Assembly (NCBI GenBank): GCA_030426875.1
Contig: JAUHXI010000015.1
Coordinates: 1 to 14,571 of the forward strand
Length of the DNA stretch: 14,571 nucleotides
From: a bacterium
Lineage (GTDB): Bacteria > Patescibacteriota > Gracilibacteria > UM-FILTER-43-11
Direction of reading: 5' to 3'
Within the stretch, counting starts at the first letter, position 1, and each line of letters opens with the position of its first letter. The position numbers and the translations under genes are program-made. Below, one piece after another: positions 1 to 6,644 of this stretch. Under the pieces are notes generated by a model, which saw only the letters and a list, made by a program, of their open reading frames with translations, had not been told where the DNA came from and made no database searches.

Positions 1-1158
1 CAACCCGCCTGTGATTATCCCAACAAAGAATTGAGTGGGTCCGCTGTGGCCTACAAACTGGTCTGCGCGTTAGCTCCGCTTTATTTTGAAGAGGGAGTTT
101 CTCAAAAATATCTTTATGATCAAATGGGTCTGGCTGTGCTTGGTCTTGTGGCTGATTGCATGGATTTGACCGGGGAAAATCGAGTGCTCACCAACAATGG
201 TCTTAAAAGTTTGAGTCAGGGGAATCATCCCGGCATCAAAGCCTTGCTTGAGGAGTCCAAAATGGCTGACAAGCCGATCACCAGCACGACCATTGGGTTT
301 TTTATTGGCCCCCGCATCAATGCTGCGGGGCGACTGGACACCGCTCAACATGCGCTTGAACTGCTGTTGGGCAATGCTGAAAAAGTGTCCGTCCTTTCGC
401 ATTTAAATCAACGCCGTCGGGACATTGTTAAAAATTATGTGGAGCAAGCTGCCGAAGCGATTCTAGCCATGGACGACATTCCCCCCATCATTCTCATCAG
501 CAGCCCCAAATGGAATGCGGGAACTCTGGGCCTCATCGCTGGTAGAATGTGCGAAAAATTTAGCCGGCCTGTGATTGCCATGCAAGAAAAAGAAGATGAA
601 ATTGTAGCCTCGTGTCGGAGCTTAAATGACTTTGACATCACTGCCTTCCTTCGCGGGGAAGGACTTGAACTGTTTACGAATGTGGGCGGACACACCTTGG
701 CTGGCGGCTTCAGTATGCCGCGCAAAAATTTGGAAGCGCTTAAAAAAATGGTGACTGAGAAAGCACCTGGTTACATTGATTTGGACAATTTTCATGGCGA
801 ACTTGAAGTAGAATGCGAAGTAGATCTGAACGACATGAACTTGGTCATGAATGAAAAACTTAACAAGTTTGAACCCTTTGGCTACGGCAATCCACACCCC
901 ACCCTCATTGTGAAAAATGCAAGCATTCCCACCGTTTCTCCTTTGGGAAAAGGCAAAGAACATTTGCGTTTTCAGGTGCATAGCGGTGGTCAAAACGTTC
1001 AAGCCATCGCCTTCCGTTTTGGCGAACATTTGGAGAAAATTTCCCCCGAAAAAACCTATGACATTGCTTTTAATTTAAATGTGAATGAGTGGCAAGGGAA
1101 ACGGAATGTTCAGTTGAAAGTGGTGGACATGCGAGAGCATTCTGATGATGTAGGTTAG
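1..1158 (+). CDS. recJ: RecJ single-stranded-DNA-specific 5'-3' exonuclease, C-terminal part (5' end cut by window)
   Basis: Cytoplasmic DNA-repair nuclease of the DHH/DHHA1 superfamily, which degrades single-stranded DNA 5' to 3' in recombination and mismatch repair. The frame is open from base 1 (it reads QPACDYPNKELSGSAVAYKL), so the TTG at 31 is an internal codon and the true start lies outside the window. Visible parts, in order, are the end of the DHH domain (the YPNKELSGSAVAYKL segment matches the family's YPFKxLAGxGVAFKL), the GRINAAGRLDTA motif, the DHHA1 segment with SLNDFDITAFL and the glycine motif GGHTLAGGF, and a C-terminal OB-fold-like region starting near FGYGNPHPTL. The metal-binding DHH and aspartate motifs of the N-terminal half are missing only because of the window edge. 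It ends with TAG at 1156. A small membrane-protein gene follows after 29 bases and may be co-transcribed. The family call is secure. Confidence 0.93.
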   Translation, partial: QPACDYPNKELSGSAVAYKLVCALAPLYFEEGVSQKYLYDQMGLAVLGLVADCMDLTGENRVLTNNGLKSLSQGNHPGIKALLEESKMADKPITSTTIGFFIGPRINAAGRLDTAQHALELLLGNAEKVSVLSHLNQRRRDIVKNYVEQAAEAILAMDDIPPIILISSPKWNAGTLGLIAGRMCEKFSRPVIAMQEKEDEIVASCRSLNDFDITAFLRGEGLELFTNVGGHTLAGGFSMPRKNLEALKKMVTEKAPGYIDLDNFHGELEVECEVDLNDMNLVMNEKLNKFEPFGYGNPHPTLIVKNASIPTVSPLGKGKEHLRFQVHSGGQNVQAIAFRFGEHLEKISPEKTYDIAFNLNVNEWQGKRNVQLKVVDMREHSDDVG

Positions 1159-1187
1159 ATTTTGGAAAAACTAACCTTGTATTCAAT

Positions 1188-1523
1188 ATGATGTCCACAT
1201 TTTTCAAAAAAATAAGTGCCCTCTTGGTGCTGACATTGATCAGTGTTCAGCCTGCACTTGCTGGACCTGTTCCGTGTGTAGTGGACGGTGAAATGACAGT
1301 GTGTCCTGACACCTTTAGCTTTATACTTTGGCCACTAATAGTTGTCTTAGCCTTTTCCATGCTGACTTTTATTTTTTGGTTGTGGATGTTAATTGATGCA
1401 ATAAAAAATCAAAAAGAAGATAAGGTGATGTGGATCCTTTTGCTCATTTTCCTTAATTTTCTTGGTGCCATTCTCTATTACTTCATCGCCAAACGAAAAG
1501 AGATAAAATCTATTGACAAGTAA
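1188..1523 (+). CDS. Small membrane protein, PLDc_N (phospholipase D-nuclease N-terminal)-like
   Basis: A 111-residue protein with an apparent signal peptide (residues 1-25, ending QPALA), a short exported loop with two cysteines (Cys30, Cys39), and two hydrophobic segments at about 45-69 and 78-100. The second half reads FWLWMLIDAIKNQ, then KVMWILLLIFLNFLGAILYYFIAKRK. This matches the PLDc_N pattern, in which two helices are joined by a short charged loop and end in YYF(I/L)xxRK. Such stand-alone proteins are common in small-genome bacteria and have no assigned biochemical role; despite the name, no phospholipase active site is present. Two ATGs (1188 and 1191) are possible and no Shine-Dalgarno is visible. 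The stop codon lies inside the spacer of the next gene's promoter, so transcription restarts here. Confidence 0.72.
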   Translation: MMSTFFKKISALLVLTLISVQPALAGPVPCVVDGEMTVCPDTFSFILWPLIVVLAFSMLTFIFWLWMLIDAIKNQKEDKVMWILLLIFLNFLGAILYYFIAKRKEIKSIDK

Positions 1524-1541
1524 ACAAAAGTTTACTATACT
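1513..1541 (+). promoter_or_regulatory. Near-consensus sigma-70-type promoter with a perfect palindrome filling its spacer
   Basis: TTGACA (1513-1518) and TATACT (1536-1541) are separated by exactly 17 bp, with a predicted start near 1548, about 27 bases before the PemK-like ATG. Within the spacer, GTAAACAAAAGTTTAC (1520-1535) is a perfect inverted repeat with 6-bp arms around AAAA, and it abuts the -10 box. A repressor bound there would block polymerase. The -35 box lies inside the last codons of the upstream gene, whose stop codon is at 1521-1523. The promoter is directly visible; its use as an operator is inference. Confidence 0.72.
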
Positions 1542-1574
1542 GAAAGTACTCCCGTTCACTTAAATAGGCTAAAA

Positions 1575-1970
1575 ATGAAGCATATTAAAGCGTTTTCGGG
1601 ATGGATGAGACTTAAAGAAAAATTAAATTTTAAAGCATACAAAATACCATTTGTATCTGAGGAAGATATTTGGTGGGCTAGCGTAGGAGTGAATGTGGGC
1701 TATGAAATTGATGGTAAAAGCCAGCTATTTTCTAGACCAGTCATTATCCTGAAAAAGTTAGCTCATGGATTTTATTTTGTAGCACCCACAACAACAAAAA
1801 ATAAAACTGGAACCTGGTTCGTGCCTTTTTCTCAGCATGATAAAAAAATAAATGCCTGCCTTCATCAAGTAAGATCCATTGACTATAGACGATTGTCCAG
1901 TAAACTTGGGGAAGTTGATAGGGCGGACTTCGAAAAAATAAAATTAGGCTTTAAAAGAGTTTATTCATAA
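1575..1970 (+). CDS. PemK/MazF-like type II toxin-family protein, no antitoxin adjacent
   Basis: This 131-residue protein has the PemK/MazF fold signature: DIWWASVGVNVGYE (31-44) as the first strand-turn, SRPVIILKK (53-61) with the conserved Arg-Pro, APTTTK (70-75) in place of the usual P-T-S/T catalytic strand, and QVRSIDYRRLSSKLGEV (98-114), corresponding to the conserved Q-(I/V)-R-x-(I/L)-D-xx-R motif. MazF toxins are sequence-specific endoribonucleases inhibited by a partner antitoxin. Here no antitoxin-sized gene lies on either side: a membrane protein is upstream and carA is downstream. It could be a solitary or domesticated toxin, or be inhibited from elsewhere. The start at 1575 fits a weak AGG (1566-1568) six bases upstream. 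About 30 residues precede the core fold. The family call is good; toxicity is unproven. Confidence 0.75.
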   Translation: MKHIKAFSGWMRLKEKLNFKAYKIPFVSEEDIWWASVGVNVGYEIDGKSQLFSRPVIILKKLAHGFYFVAPTTTKNKTGTWFVPFSQHDKKINACLHQVRSIDYRRLSSKLGEVDRADFEKIKLGFKRVYS

Positions 1971-1978
1971 AAAATGTT

Positions 1979-2040
1979 CCCCATCCAACCGGTTAAGATC
2001 GAATGGGGCCGCGGGTAAATCCCGAAAGTGTTATTATACT
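1979..2040 (+). promoter_or_regulatory. Intergenic dyads and possible -10 box upstream of carA
   Basis: CCCCAT (1979-1984) pairs with ATGGGG (2003-2008) around an 18-base loop that itself contains AACCGGTT (1987-1994). A second small hairpin, CGGG/CCCG (2012-2015 with 2021-2024), follows. Neither is followed by a T-run, so termination is doubtful. TATACT at 2035-2040 is a reasonable -10 box for carA, but I see no matching -35, as would be expected for an activator-dependent or otherwise regulated promoter. This does not resemble the PyrR-binding anti-antiterminator I know for pyrimidine operons. Confidence 0.35.
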
Positions 2041-2070
2041 AGCAAAGTAAATTTAAAAAGTCAATATCCT

Positions 2071-3177
2071 ATGCTCAAGCTCATCCTTAAAGACGGCACT
2101 CAAATCAAAGGAGAATCTTTTGGCCACCCCCTCAAAAAAGGGGAATTTGTGGACGGTGAAGTGGTCTTCAATACCGGCATGGTCGGTTATCCTGAAACCT
2201 TCACCGATCCCAGTTACTGTGGGCAAATTTTAGTCCTCACTTATCCCATGATCGGTAATTATGGAATTCCTAGTGAATCAGGTGAGAATGGACTGAGTGA
2301 AAAATTTGAGTCCCTTAAGATTCATCTTCGAGGAATCATTGTGAGTGAAGAATCGAGTGAAAACACTCATTGGGAAGCTAAAAAAACACTCTCAGATTTT
2401 CTGAAAAAACACAAAATACCCGCGCTAAAAGGGGTGGACACCCGGGCTTTGACCCAAAAATTGCGTGAACATGGGGTGATGTTGGGCAAACTAACTCATG
2501 AATCCGCCTCTTTTTCAAAAAAAATGGTGTTTGAAGATCCAAATACTCAGAATCTGGTGGCAGAAGTCTCCACACCCTCTAAAACCATTTTGAAAGCCCC
2601 AGGAAAGGCGAAAGCGAGTGTGGCTTTGATTGACTGTGGCATCAAGCACAACATCATCCGTTCGTTTTTGGAACGCGGTGTTGATGTGATCCGCTTACCT
2701 TGGAATCATGACCTTTCGACAGTGGAGGAAAAATATGACGGGGTTTTTGTTTCGAACGGACCTGGGGACCCCAAAATGGCTGATAAAACCGTTGAATCTA
2801 TTAAATGGGCCATGAAGGAAAATAAAAAAATCTTTGGAATCTGCCTGGGCTCTCAATTGATGGGGCTGGCAGTGGGAGCGAAAACCTATAAATTGAAATA
2901 TGGGCACCGGAGTGCCAATCAACCCTGTACAGATGTGATCAATGACAAAGGGGAACGTTGTTACATCACATCTCAGAATCACGGGTTTGCGGTGGATGAA
3001 AAAACCCTGCCCAACGGGTGGAAAGTGTGGTTTCGCAATGCAAACGATGGAACGGTTGAAGGCCTAAAGCATAAGAGTAAGCCCTGGTCTTCTGTTCAAT
3101 TCCACCCCGAAGCTAGCCCTGGACCTGAGGACGCCGCTTATTTATTTGACGAATTCATTGAACAAATGACAGGTTAA
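2071..3177 (+). CDS. carA: Carbamoyl-phosphate synthase small (glutaminase) subunit
   Basis: Cytoplasmic glutaminase subunit that releases ammonia from glutamine and channels it to CarB for carbamoyl phosphate synthesis (pyrimidine and arginine pathways). The 368-residue length is normal. The N-terminal CPSase small-chain domain (1-150) contains EVVFNTGMVGYPETFTDPSY. The class I glutamine amidotransferase domain (183-368) has SNGPGDP (228-234), the nucleophile Cys258 in GICLGSQ, YGHRSANQP (277-285), SQNHGFAV (301-308) and the His345/Glu347 pair in QFHPEASPGPEDA. The motif is usually GICLGHQ, so the His to Ser change at 261 is uncommon but outside the catalytic triad. carB is not downstream, where a secreted-protein gene sits instead, so the large subunit must be elsewhere. 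No Shine-Dalgarno precedes the ATG. Confidence 0.96.
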   Translation: MLKLILKDGTQIKGESFGHPLKKGEFVDGEVVFNTGMVGYPETFTDPSYCGQILVLTYPMIGNYGIPSESGENGLSEKFESLKIHLRGIIVSEESSENTHWEAKKTLSDFLKKHKIPALKGVDTRALTQKLREHGVMLGKLTHESASFSKKMVFEDPNTQNLVAEVSTPSKTILKAPGKAKASVALIDCGIKHNIIRSFLERGVDVIRLPWNHDLSTVEEKYDGVFVSNGPGDPKMADKTVESIKWAMKENKKIFGICLGSQLMGLAVGAKTYKLKYGHRSANQPCTDVINDKGERCYITSQNHGFAVDEKTLPNGWKVWFRNANDGTVEGLKHKSKPWSSVQFHPEASPGPEDAAYLFDEFIEQMTG

Positions 3178-3182
3178 TCTCG

Positions 3183-3214
3183 ATTTTTAAATTTTTAGTT
3201 TTAAATTTAAAAAT
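3183..3214. repeat. Perfect 12-bp all-A/T inverted repeat after carA
   Basis: ATTTTTAAATTT (3183-3194) and AAATTTAAAAAT (3203-3214) are exact reverse complements around an 8-base loop. The repeat starts five bases after the carA stop. Such an A/T-only stem is weak as RNA, though its T-rich flanks could help it act as a bidirectional terminator. The rest of the gap to 3328 is A/T-rich leader and promoter sequence. Confidence 0.4.
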
Positions 3215-3262
3215 AGAATCTAGGAACCATTCTTCATTCTTGTTTTGGCAGGGAAAAATGGC

Positions 3263-3292
3263 TTGCTTTTTTTGTGGAAATGAAGTTAGAAT
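3263..3292 (+). promoter_or_regulatory. Putative promoter for the SH3b-SLH-CAP gene
   Basis: TTGCTT (3263-3268) and TAGAAT (3287-3292) are separated by 18 bp, with a predicted start near 3299, about 30 bases before the ATG at 3329. Each box matches four or five of six consensus bases. There is no ECF-type motif here, unlike the other SLH gene of the window. Confidence 0.4.
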
Positions 3293-3328
3293 GAAGCCAA
3301 GAAATAGAAAAAAATAAAAACTCAAACC

Positions 3329-5188
3329 ATGAAAAAGATAACACTCAACTTTTTGGCTTTCGTCGCCTTGTGTGTTTTTGCGGTTATGCCACATCAAACG
3401 CAAGCTGCCGATTGTAATGAAGCCCCTGTGAATGTGACGGATTATGTGGTCAAAGCCACCCTATCGGTCAATATTCGCGATGCCATTCAGGGGGGTGAGG
3501 AGGAGGATTGCCCGAGCAATGCGGTTGGCTCTTTGGCCGTTGGACAAGAGGTGGTCGTGGTTGGGGAGATTGAAACTGGTTTTGTGATCAATGAACAGAC
3601 CAATGAATTCGGCAAATGGCTTTACATTGAAATTCCTGGTTCCAATGGAAGTCAATATGCTTATTTGTGGAATAAATATGCTGAAACTGTTCCCAATTCT
3701 AATTTATTAGAGGGGAGAACTGAAGTGGCCTTAGAAGACCTTCCTGAAAGTCCTGTGACGAACACTCAGGATGATGCTTGTGAAATCATCACTGAGGTAG
3801 TTGATTATTTTGTGATGGTTCAAGAGGATTTGGAAACGGATTTGAATGTTCGCGATGGGGTTTGTAATGGTCAGATTGTTGATACTTTTTCAGCCGGAGC
3901 CGTGGTTAAAGTGATTGGTGAAATTGGAGTGTGGCGCTATGTTGAAATTCCTAATGATGGGGGTCGAGGCTTCATTCACTCTGATTATGTGGATGAAACA
4001 GACGCACCAATAGGGCGAGATGATGAGCAAGAGGTTCTTGTTGGCGATGACAAAGCAGTGGTACGAAAAATAGTGGTTCCTAATACGCCGGTTGACCCTA
4101 CTAACCCAAATCCCACAACCCTTTTGGATGTCGTGGGTCATCCTTATGAGAATGCCATACGTTATTTGGAATCCAATGGAATTGTTCAGGGCTATCCTGA
4201 TGGCTTTTATAAGCCTGACCTTTTTGTGAACCGAGCCGAATTCACCAAGATTGTGGTTGAAGCTAAACTTGGCAGTGAGCCCTTTAGCTCAGCTGACGCA
4301 TGTATGACCGATGTTAAGGAGGAGGATTGGTTCTCTAGTTACGTTTGTTATGCAAAAAGTGCCGGTATCATTGATGGTTATGAGGATGCCAGCTTTAAAC
4401 CGGGGGATCCTATTAATTTAGTGGAGGCCAGTAAAATTTTGGTCAACACATTTGAAATTCCTAAAGGCGAAGACACTGAGGTTTGGTATGTGGTTTACCT
4501 GGCTGCCATGGAAAATAAGCAATTCACACCTGACTCATTCACAAAATTGGGGCAATCGGTTGATCGCGGGCAAATGGCAGAAATGATGTCTCGAATCTTG
4601 CAGGACACGAATAATCGAGCGTCCACACGATTTGTGACTGAATCTCAACCTGGCGACACTGCTAATGTTTGTGTTGATGACCATTTACCCAGTTCCGTTG
4701 ATGTGGACATTGTCCGTTCCAGCTGGCTAGGATGGCACAATGAAGCCCGTGTGGAACGTGGATTGAGCCCCTTTGCTCTACAAGAAGGGTTAGACTATTC
4801 TGCGACCCTTTGGGCCAAGCAAAATGCAGAGGCAGGGGCCATCAACCATGTGCGTGCAGATGGAATTGAACTGCATGAATGGTTTGCTGACTTGGGCTTC
4901 ACCTTTGACTCGGCTGACAGTTACTCTGTAGGTGAAAACCTAGGTTTGGTGACCTATAGTTGCAGTGACAATGATTGTACTGATGAAGTGATTGCTGCCA
5001 TGGAGATTGTCTTTAACGCTTACATGGCCGAAGAAAATACGGACAGCGTTGACCATTATCAGAACATTGTGAACATGGCACATGATCAACTGGGTCTTGG
5101 CTTTGTGATTGATGAAGAGAAGAAATTTCTATATCTCACCTCTCATTATGCGGAGGAGGTGGAGGCATTCCCTGACACCTGCGAGTGA
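3329..5188 (+). CDS. Secreted, wall-associated protein: two SH3b, SLH modules, C-terminal CAP/SCP domain
   Basis: A 619-residue exported protein. The signal peptide covers about residues 1-26 (charged MKK, hydrophobic core, cleavage near TQA-A). Two bacterial SH3-like repeats follow, at 36-118 and 155-222; the second has the classic LNVRDG...G(A/V)VVKV...WRYVEI...GFIHSDYV pattern. SLH modules lie at 265-310 (YLESNGIVQGYPDGFYKPDLFVNRAEF, too long a motif to give further) and 325-373 (YAKSAGIIDGYEDASFKPGD), with a weaker third at about 380-426. The CAP domain (464-609) has WHNEARVERGLSPF, His507, GENLG with Glu536, and DHYQNIVN with His576, the residues that make up the CAP cavity in known structures. 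SH3b and SLH parts should hold it to peptidoglycan or the S-layer. CAP proteins have varied roles, and bacterial ones are mostly uncharacterised. It ends in TGA, 52 bases before msrB. Confidence 0.9.
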   Translation: MKKITLNFLAFVALCVFAVMPHQTQAADCNEAPVNVTDYVVKATLSVNIRDAIQGGEEEDCPSNAVGSLAVGQEVVVVGEIETGFVINEQTNEFGKWLYIEIPGSNGSQYAYLWNKYAETVPNSNLLEGRTEVALEDLPESPVTNTQDDACEIITEVVDYFVMVQEDLETDLNVRDGVCNGQIVDTFSAGAVVKVIGEIGVWRYVEIPNDGGRGFIHSDYVDETDAPIGRDDEQEVLVGDDKAVVRKIVVPNTPVDPTNPNPTTLLDVVGHPYENAIRYLESNGIVQGYPDGFYKPDLFVNRAEFTKIVVEAKLGSEPFSSADACMTDVKEEDWFSSYVCYAKSAGIIDGYEDASFKPGDPINLVEASKILVNTFEIPKGEDTEVWYVVYLAAMENKQFTPDSFTKLGQSVDRGQMAEMMSRILQDTNNRASTRFVTESQPGDTANVCVDDHLPSSVDVDIVRSSWLGWHNEARVERGLSPFALQEGLDYSATLWAKQNAEAGAINHVRADGIELHEWFADLGFTFDSADSYSVGENLGLVTYSCSDNDCTDEVIAAMEIVFNAYMAEENTDSVDHYQNIVNMAHDQLGLGFVIDEEKKFLYLTSHYAEEVEAFPDTCE

Positions 5189-5240
5189 AGTGTCTAATGA
5201 ACTTCGAGGTTTGAATTTTGAATGCGTAAGCTTAAATTTT

Positions 5241-5642
5241 ATGATGAAAAAAACCGATCAGGAGTGGGCAGATGAGCTCACTCCCGACCAGTATCGTATT
5301 TTACGCATGAAGGGCACTGAGGCCCCAGGTTCGGGAGCGTATTTGGACTTGAGTGAAGATGGAATGTATTCGTGTGCCGCCTGTGGTACGGATTTATTTT
5401 CCTCTGAAGCCAAATACCATTCTGGCTGTGGGTGGCCGAGTTTTTATGAATCCAGTGACAGAGTGGGGCGACGGGATGATGACTCATTGGGCATGAAGCG
5501 GATTGAAATTTATTGTAAACACTGCGATGGTCACTTGGGCCATGTTTTTCCTGATGGGCCTCAGCCTACGGGCGAGCGTCATTGCGTGAATTCACTGGCG
5601 CTTAAATTTAAAGCGAAGAAAGGAGGGGTTGAGACAGAATAA
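5241..5642 (+). CDS. msrB: Peptide-methionine (R)-S-oxide reductase MsrB
   Basis: Repairs methionine-R-sulfoxide in oxidised proteins. The 133-residue form starting at ATG 5241 matches the normal length of stand-alone MsrB. A longer reading from 5109 would overlap the CAP gene by 80 bases and adds residues unlike the family. Motifs: zinc-binding CAAC (Cys45, Cys48) and CKHC (Cys92, Cys95), SGCGWPSF with Cys63 (a recycling cysteine position in many MsrBs), HLGHVFPDGP (98-107), and the catalytic Cys115 in RHCVNSLAL. There is no signal peptide, so it acts in the cytoplasm. No separate promoter is obvious, and it may be read together with the gene before it. No Shine-Dalgarno is visible. After the stop, the ~90-base gap leads into the SdpR promoter. 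Confidence 0.94.
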   Translation: MMKKTDQEWADELTPDQYRILRMKGTEAPGSGAYLDLSEDGMYSCAACGTDLFSSEAKYHSGCGWPSFYESSDRVGRRDDDSLGMKRIEIYCKHCDGHLGHVFPDGPQPTGERHCVNSLALKFKAKKGGVETE

Positions 5643-5677
5643 AGGCTTTCAGCTTTTGATTTGCCACCTTCTAATCC

Positions 5678-5726
5678 TTGACTTGAGAGCGTTTTTAATT
5701 TAATATTTAGATATCCATCTAATTAT
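5678..5726 (+). promoter_or_regulatory. Promoter and overlapping operator-like dyad for the SdpR/SdpI pair
   Basis: TTGACT (5678-5683), a 17-bp spacer and TAATAT (5701-5706) make a good sigma-70 promoter, with a start predicted near 5713. Straddling the start is a dyad: ATATTTAGAT (5703-5712), four bases, then ATCTAATTAT (5717-5726), with arms complementary at 9 of 10 positions. A third ATCTAA half-site follows at 5725-5730, next to the ATG. Placement over the -10 and start site is what autorepression by an ArsR-type protein requires. The dyad is seen; the binding is inferred. Confidence 0.7.
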
Positions 5727-5733
5727 CTAATCA

Positions 5734-5994
5734 ATGGACTCGGTCTTCAAAGCCCTTTCTGACAAAAATCGACGACAAATCCTTTCACTCTTGAAAAAGG
5801 GCCATTTGACAGTAGGAGAAATTCAAAAGCATTTTTCTATTTCGGCAGCCTCACTCTCCCATCATTTAAGTATTTTAAAGCAGGCTGATTTGGTTGTTGC
5901 TGAGCGTCATGGCCAATTCATCAAGTACGCTTTAAACCTGTCTGTTTTTGAAGAGGTGGCTCAATTATTTTATACATTCTTTAAATTTAAATAA
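5734..5994 (+). CDS. sdpR: ArsR-type winged-helix repressor, SdpR-like
   Basis: An 86-residue helix-turn-helix protein of the ArsR superfamily. It opens with FKALSDKNRRQILSLLKKGHLTVGEI and continues with the recognition-helix pattern SAASLSHHLSILKQADLV, followed by the wing VAERHGQFIKYAL. There are no cysteines for metal sensing, so it belongs with the metal-independent SdpR-like branch. Bacillus subtilis SdpR represses its own sdpRI operon and is sequestered at the membrane by SdpI. Here the next gene, one base downstream, encodes an SdpI-family protein, and a dyad sits on the promoter, so the same logic is likely. The start ATG has no Shine-Dalgarno. The DNA-binding family call is secure; the orthology rests on the neighbour. 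Confidence 0.82.
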   Translation: MDSVFKALSDKNRRQILSLLKKGHLTVGEIQKHFSISAASLSHHLSILKQADLVVAERHGQFIKYALNLSVFEEVAQLFYTFFKFK

Positions 5995-5995
5995 C

Positions 5996-6637
5996 ATGAA
6001 AACCAAAGCATTCATTTTTCGCCTCGTGGTTGTAATCCTAATGTTTATTGTTGCTGCCATTCTTTATCCCAGGCTTCCAGAAAACATTCCAATCCATTGG
6101 GGCATGGAGGGGCAACCCGATGAGTGGGGGGCTAAAATGTGGGCGATATGGATCATTCCTGGTATTTCTTTGATACTGCTTTTTCTATTCCCACTTTTAG
6201 CCAAAATCGATCCCAGACGCAAAAATTATGATGCGTTTTCGGGCACCTATGAAATCATTCAAAACTTGATCATTCTTTTTTTGACTTTTGTTTTTTTCAT
6301 GCAATTTTTCATGACTCTTCGCCCAGAGAACCAAGATTTGATGCCAACCATGATGCTAGCGGCACTGGGCATCATGTTTGTGATTCTAGGAAATTATATG
6401 GGAAAAGTGCGTCAGAATTATTTTTTGGGCCTCCGAACGCCTTGGACCCTGAATGATCCTGAGGTATGGCAAAAATCCCAACGGGTGATGGGGTGGGCTT
6501 TTGTTGTGGGAGGTTTTATTTTTCTTTTACAAGCCTGGCTACAATTGTATGTGATCACTAGCTTCATTGTGGTCATGAGCGTAATCGTTGTGGTGCCGAT
6601 GGTTTATTCGTATTTGATTTATAAGAAGAAACACTGA
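5996..6637 (+). CDS. sdpI: SdpI-family membrane protein (DUF1648 + SdpI domain)
   Basis: A 213-residue polytopic membrane protein with hydrophobic segments at about 7-24, 50-68, 87-106, 117-133, 165-184 and 187-208. After the first helix, LPENIPIHWGMEGQPDEWG (27-45) is the DUF1648 signature. GNYMGKVRQNYFLGLRTPW (132-150) followed by TLNDPEVWQKSQRVMGW is the SdpI motif. In Bacillus the family member gives immunity to the secreted SdpC toxin and acts as a signal transducer that captures SdpR. No sdpC-like toxin or sdpAB maturation gene lies in this window. Start choice: ATG 5996 follows the sdpR stop by one base (TAA-C-ATG), suggesting translational coupling; the upstream ATG at 5948 would overlap sdpR. 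It ends in TGA, seven bases from the convergent response-regulator gene. Confidence 0.85.
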   Translation: MKTKAFIFRLVVVILMFIVAAILYPRLPENIPIHWGMEGQPDEWGAKMWAIWIIPGISLILLFLFPLLAKIDPRRKNYDAFSGTYEIIQNLIILFLTFVFFMQFFMTLRPENQDLMPTMMLAALGIMFVILGNYMGKVRQNYFLGLRTPWTLNDPEVWQKSQRVMGWAFVVGGFIFLLQAWLQLYVITSFIVVMSVIVVVPMVYSYLIYKKKH

Positions 6638-6644
6638 ATGGCAT

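Noticed and set aside
3232..3296. 9-bp inverted repeat CTTCATTCT/AGAATGAAG around the CAP-gene promoter
   Set aside because: The arms are 47 bases apart in A/T-rich sequence; too easily chance, and no regulator is implied.
5109..5240. Longer msrB start at 5109
   Set aside because: It would overlap the CAP gene by 80 bases in another frame and add 44 residues not typical of MsrB; the ATG at 5241 gives the normal length.
5948..5995. Earlier sdpI start at 5948
   Set aside because: It overlaps the end of sdpR; ATG 5996, one base after the sdpR stop, starts directly at the first membrane helix.
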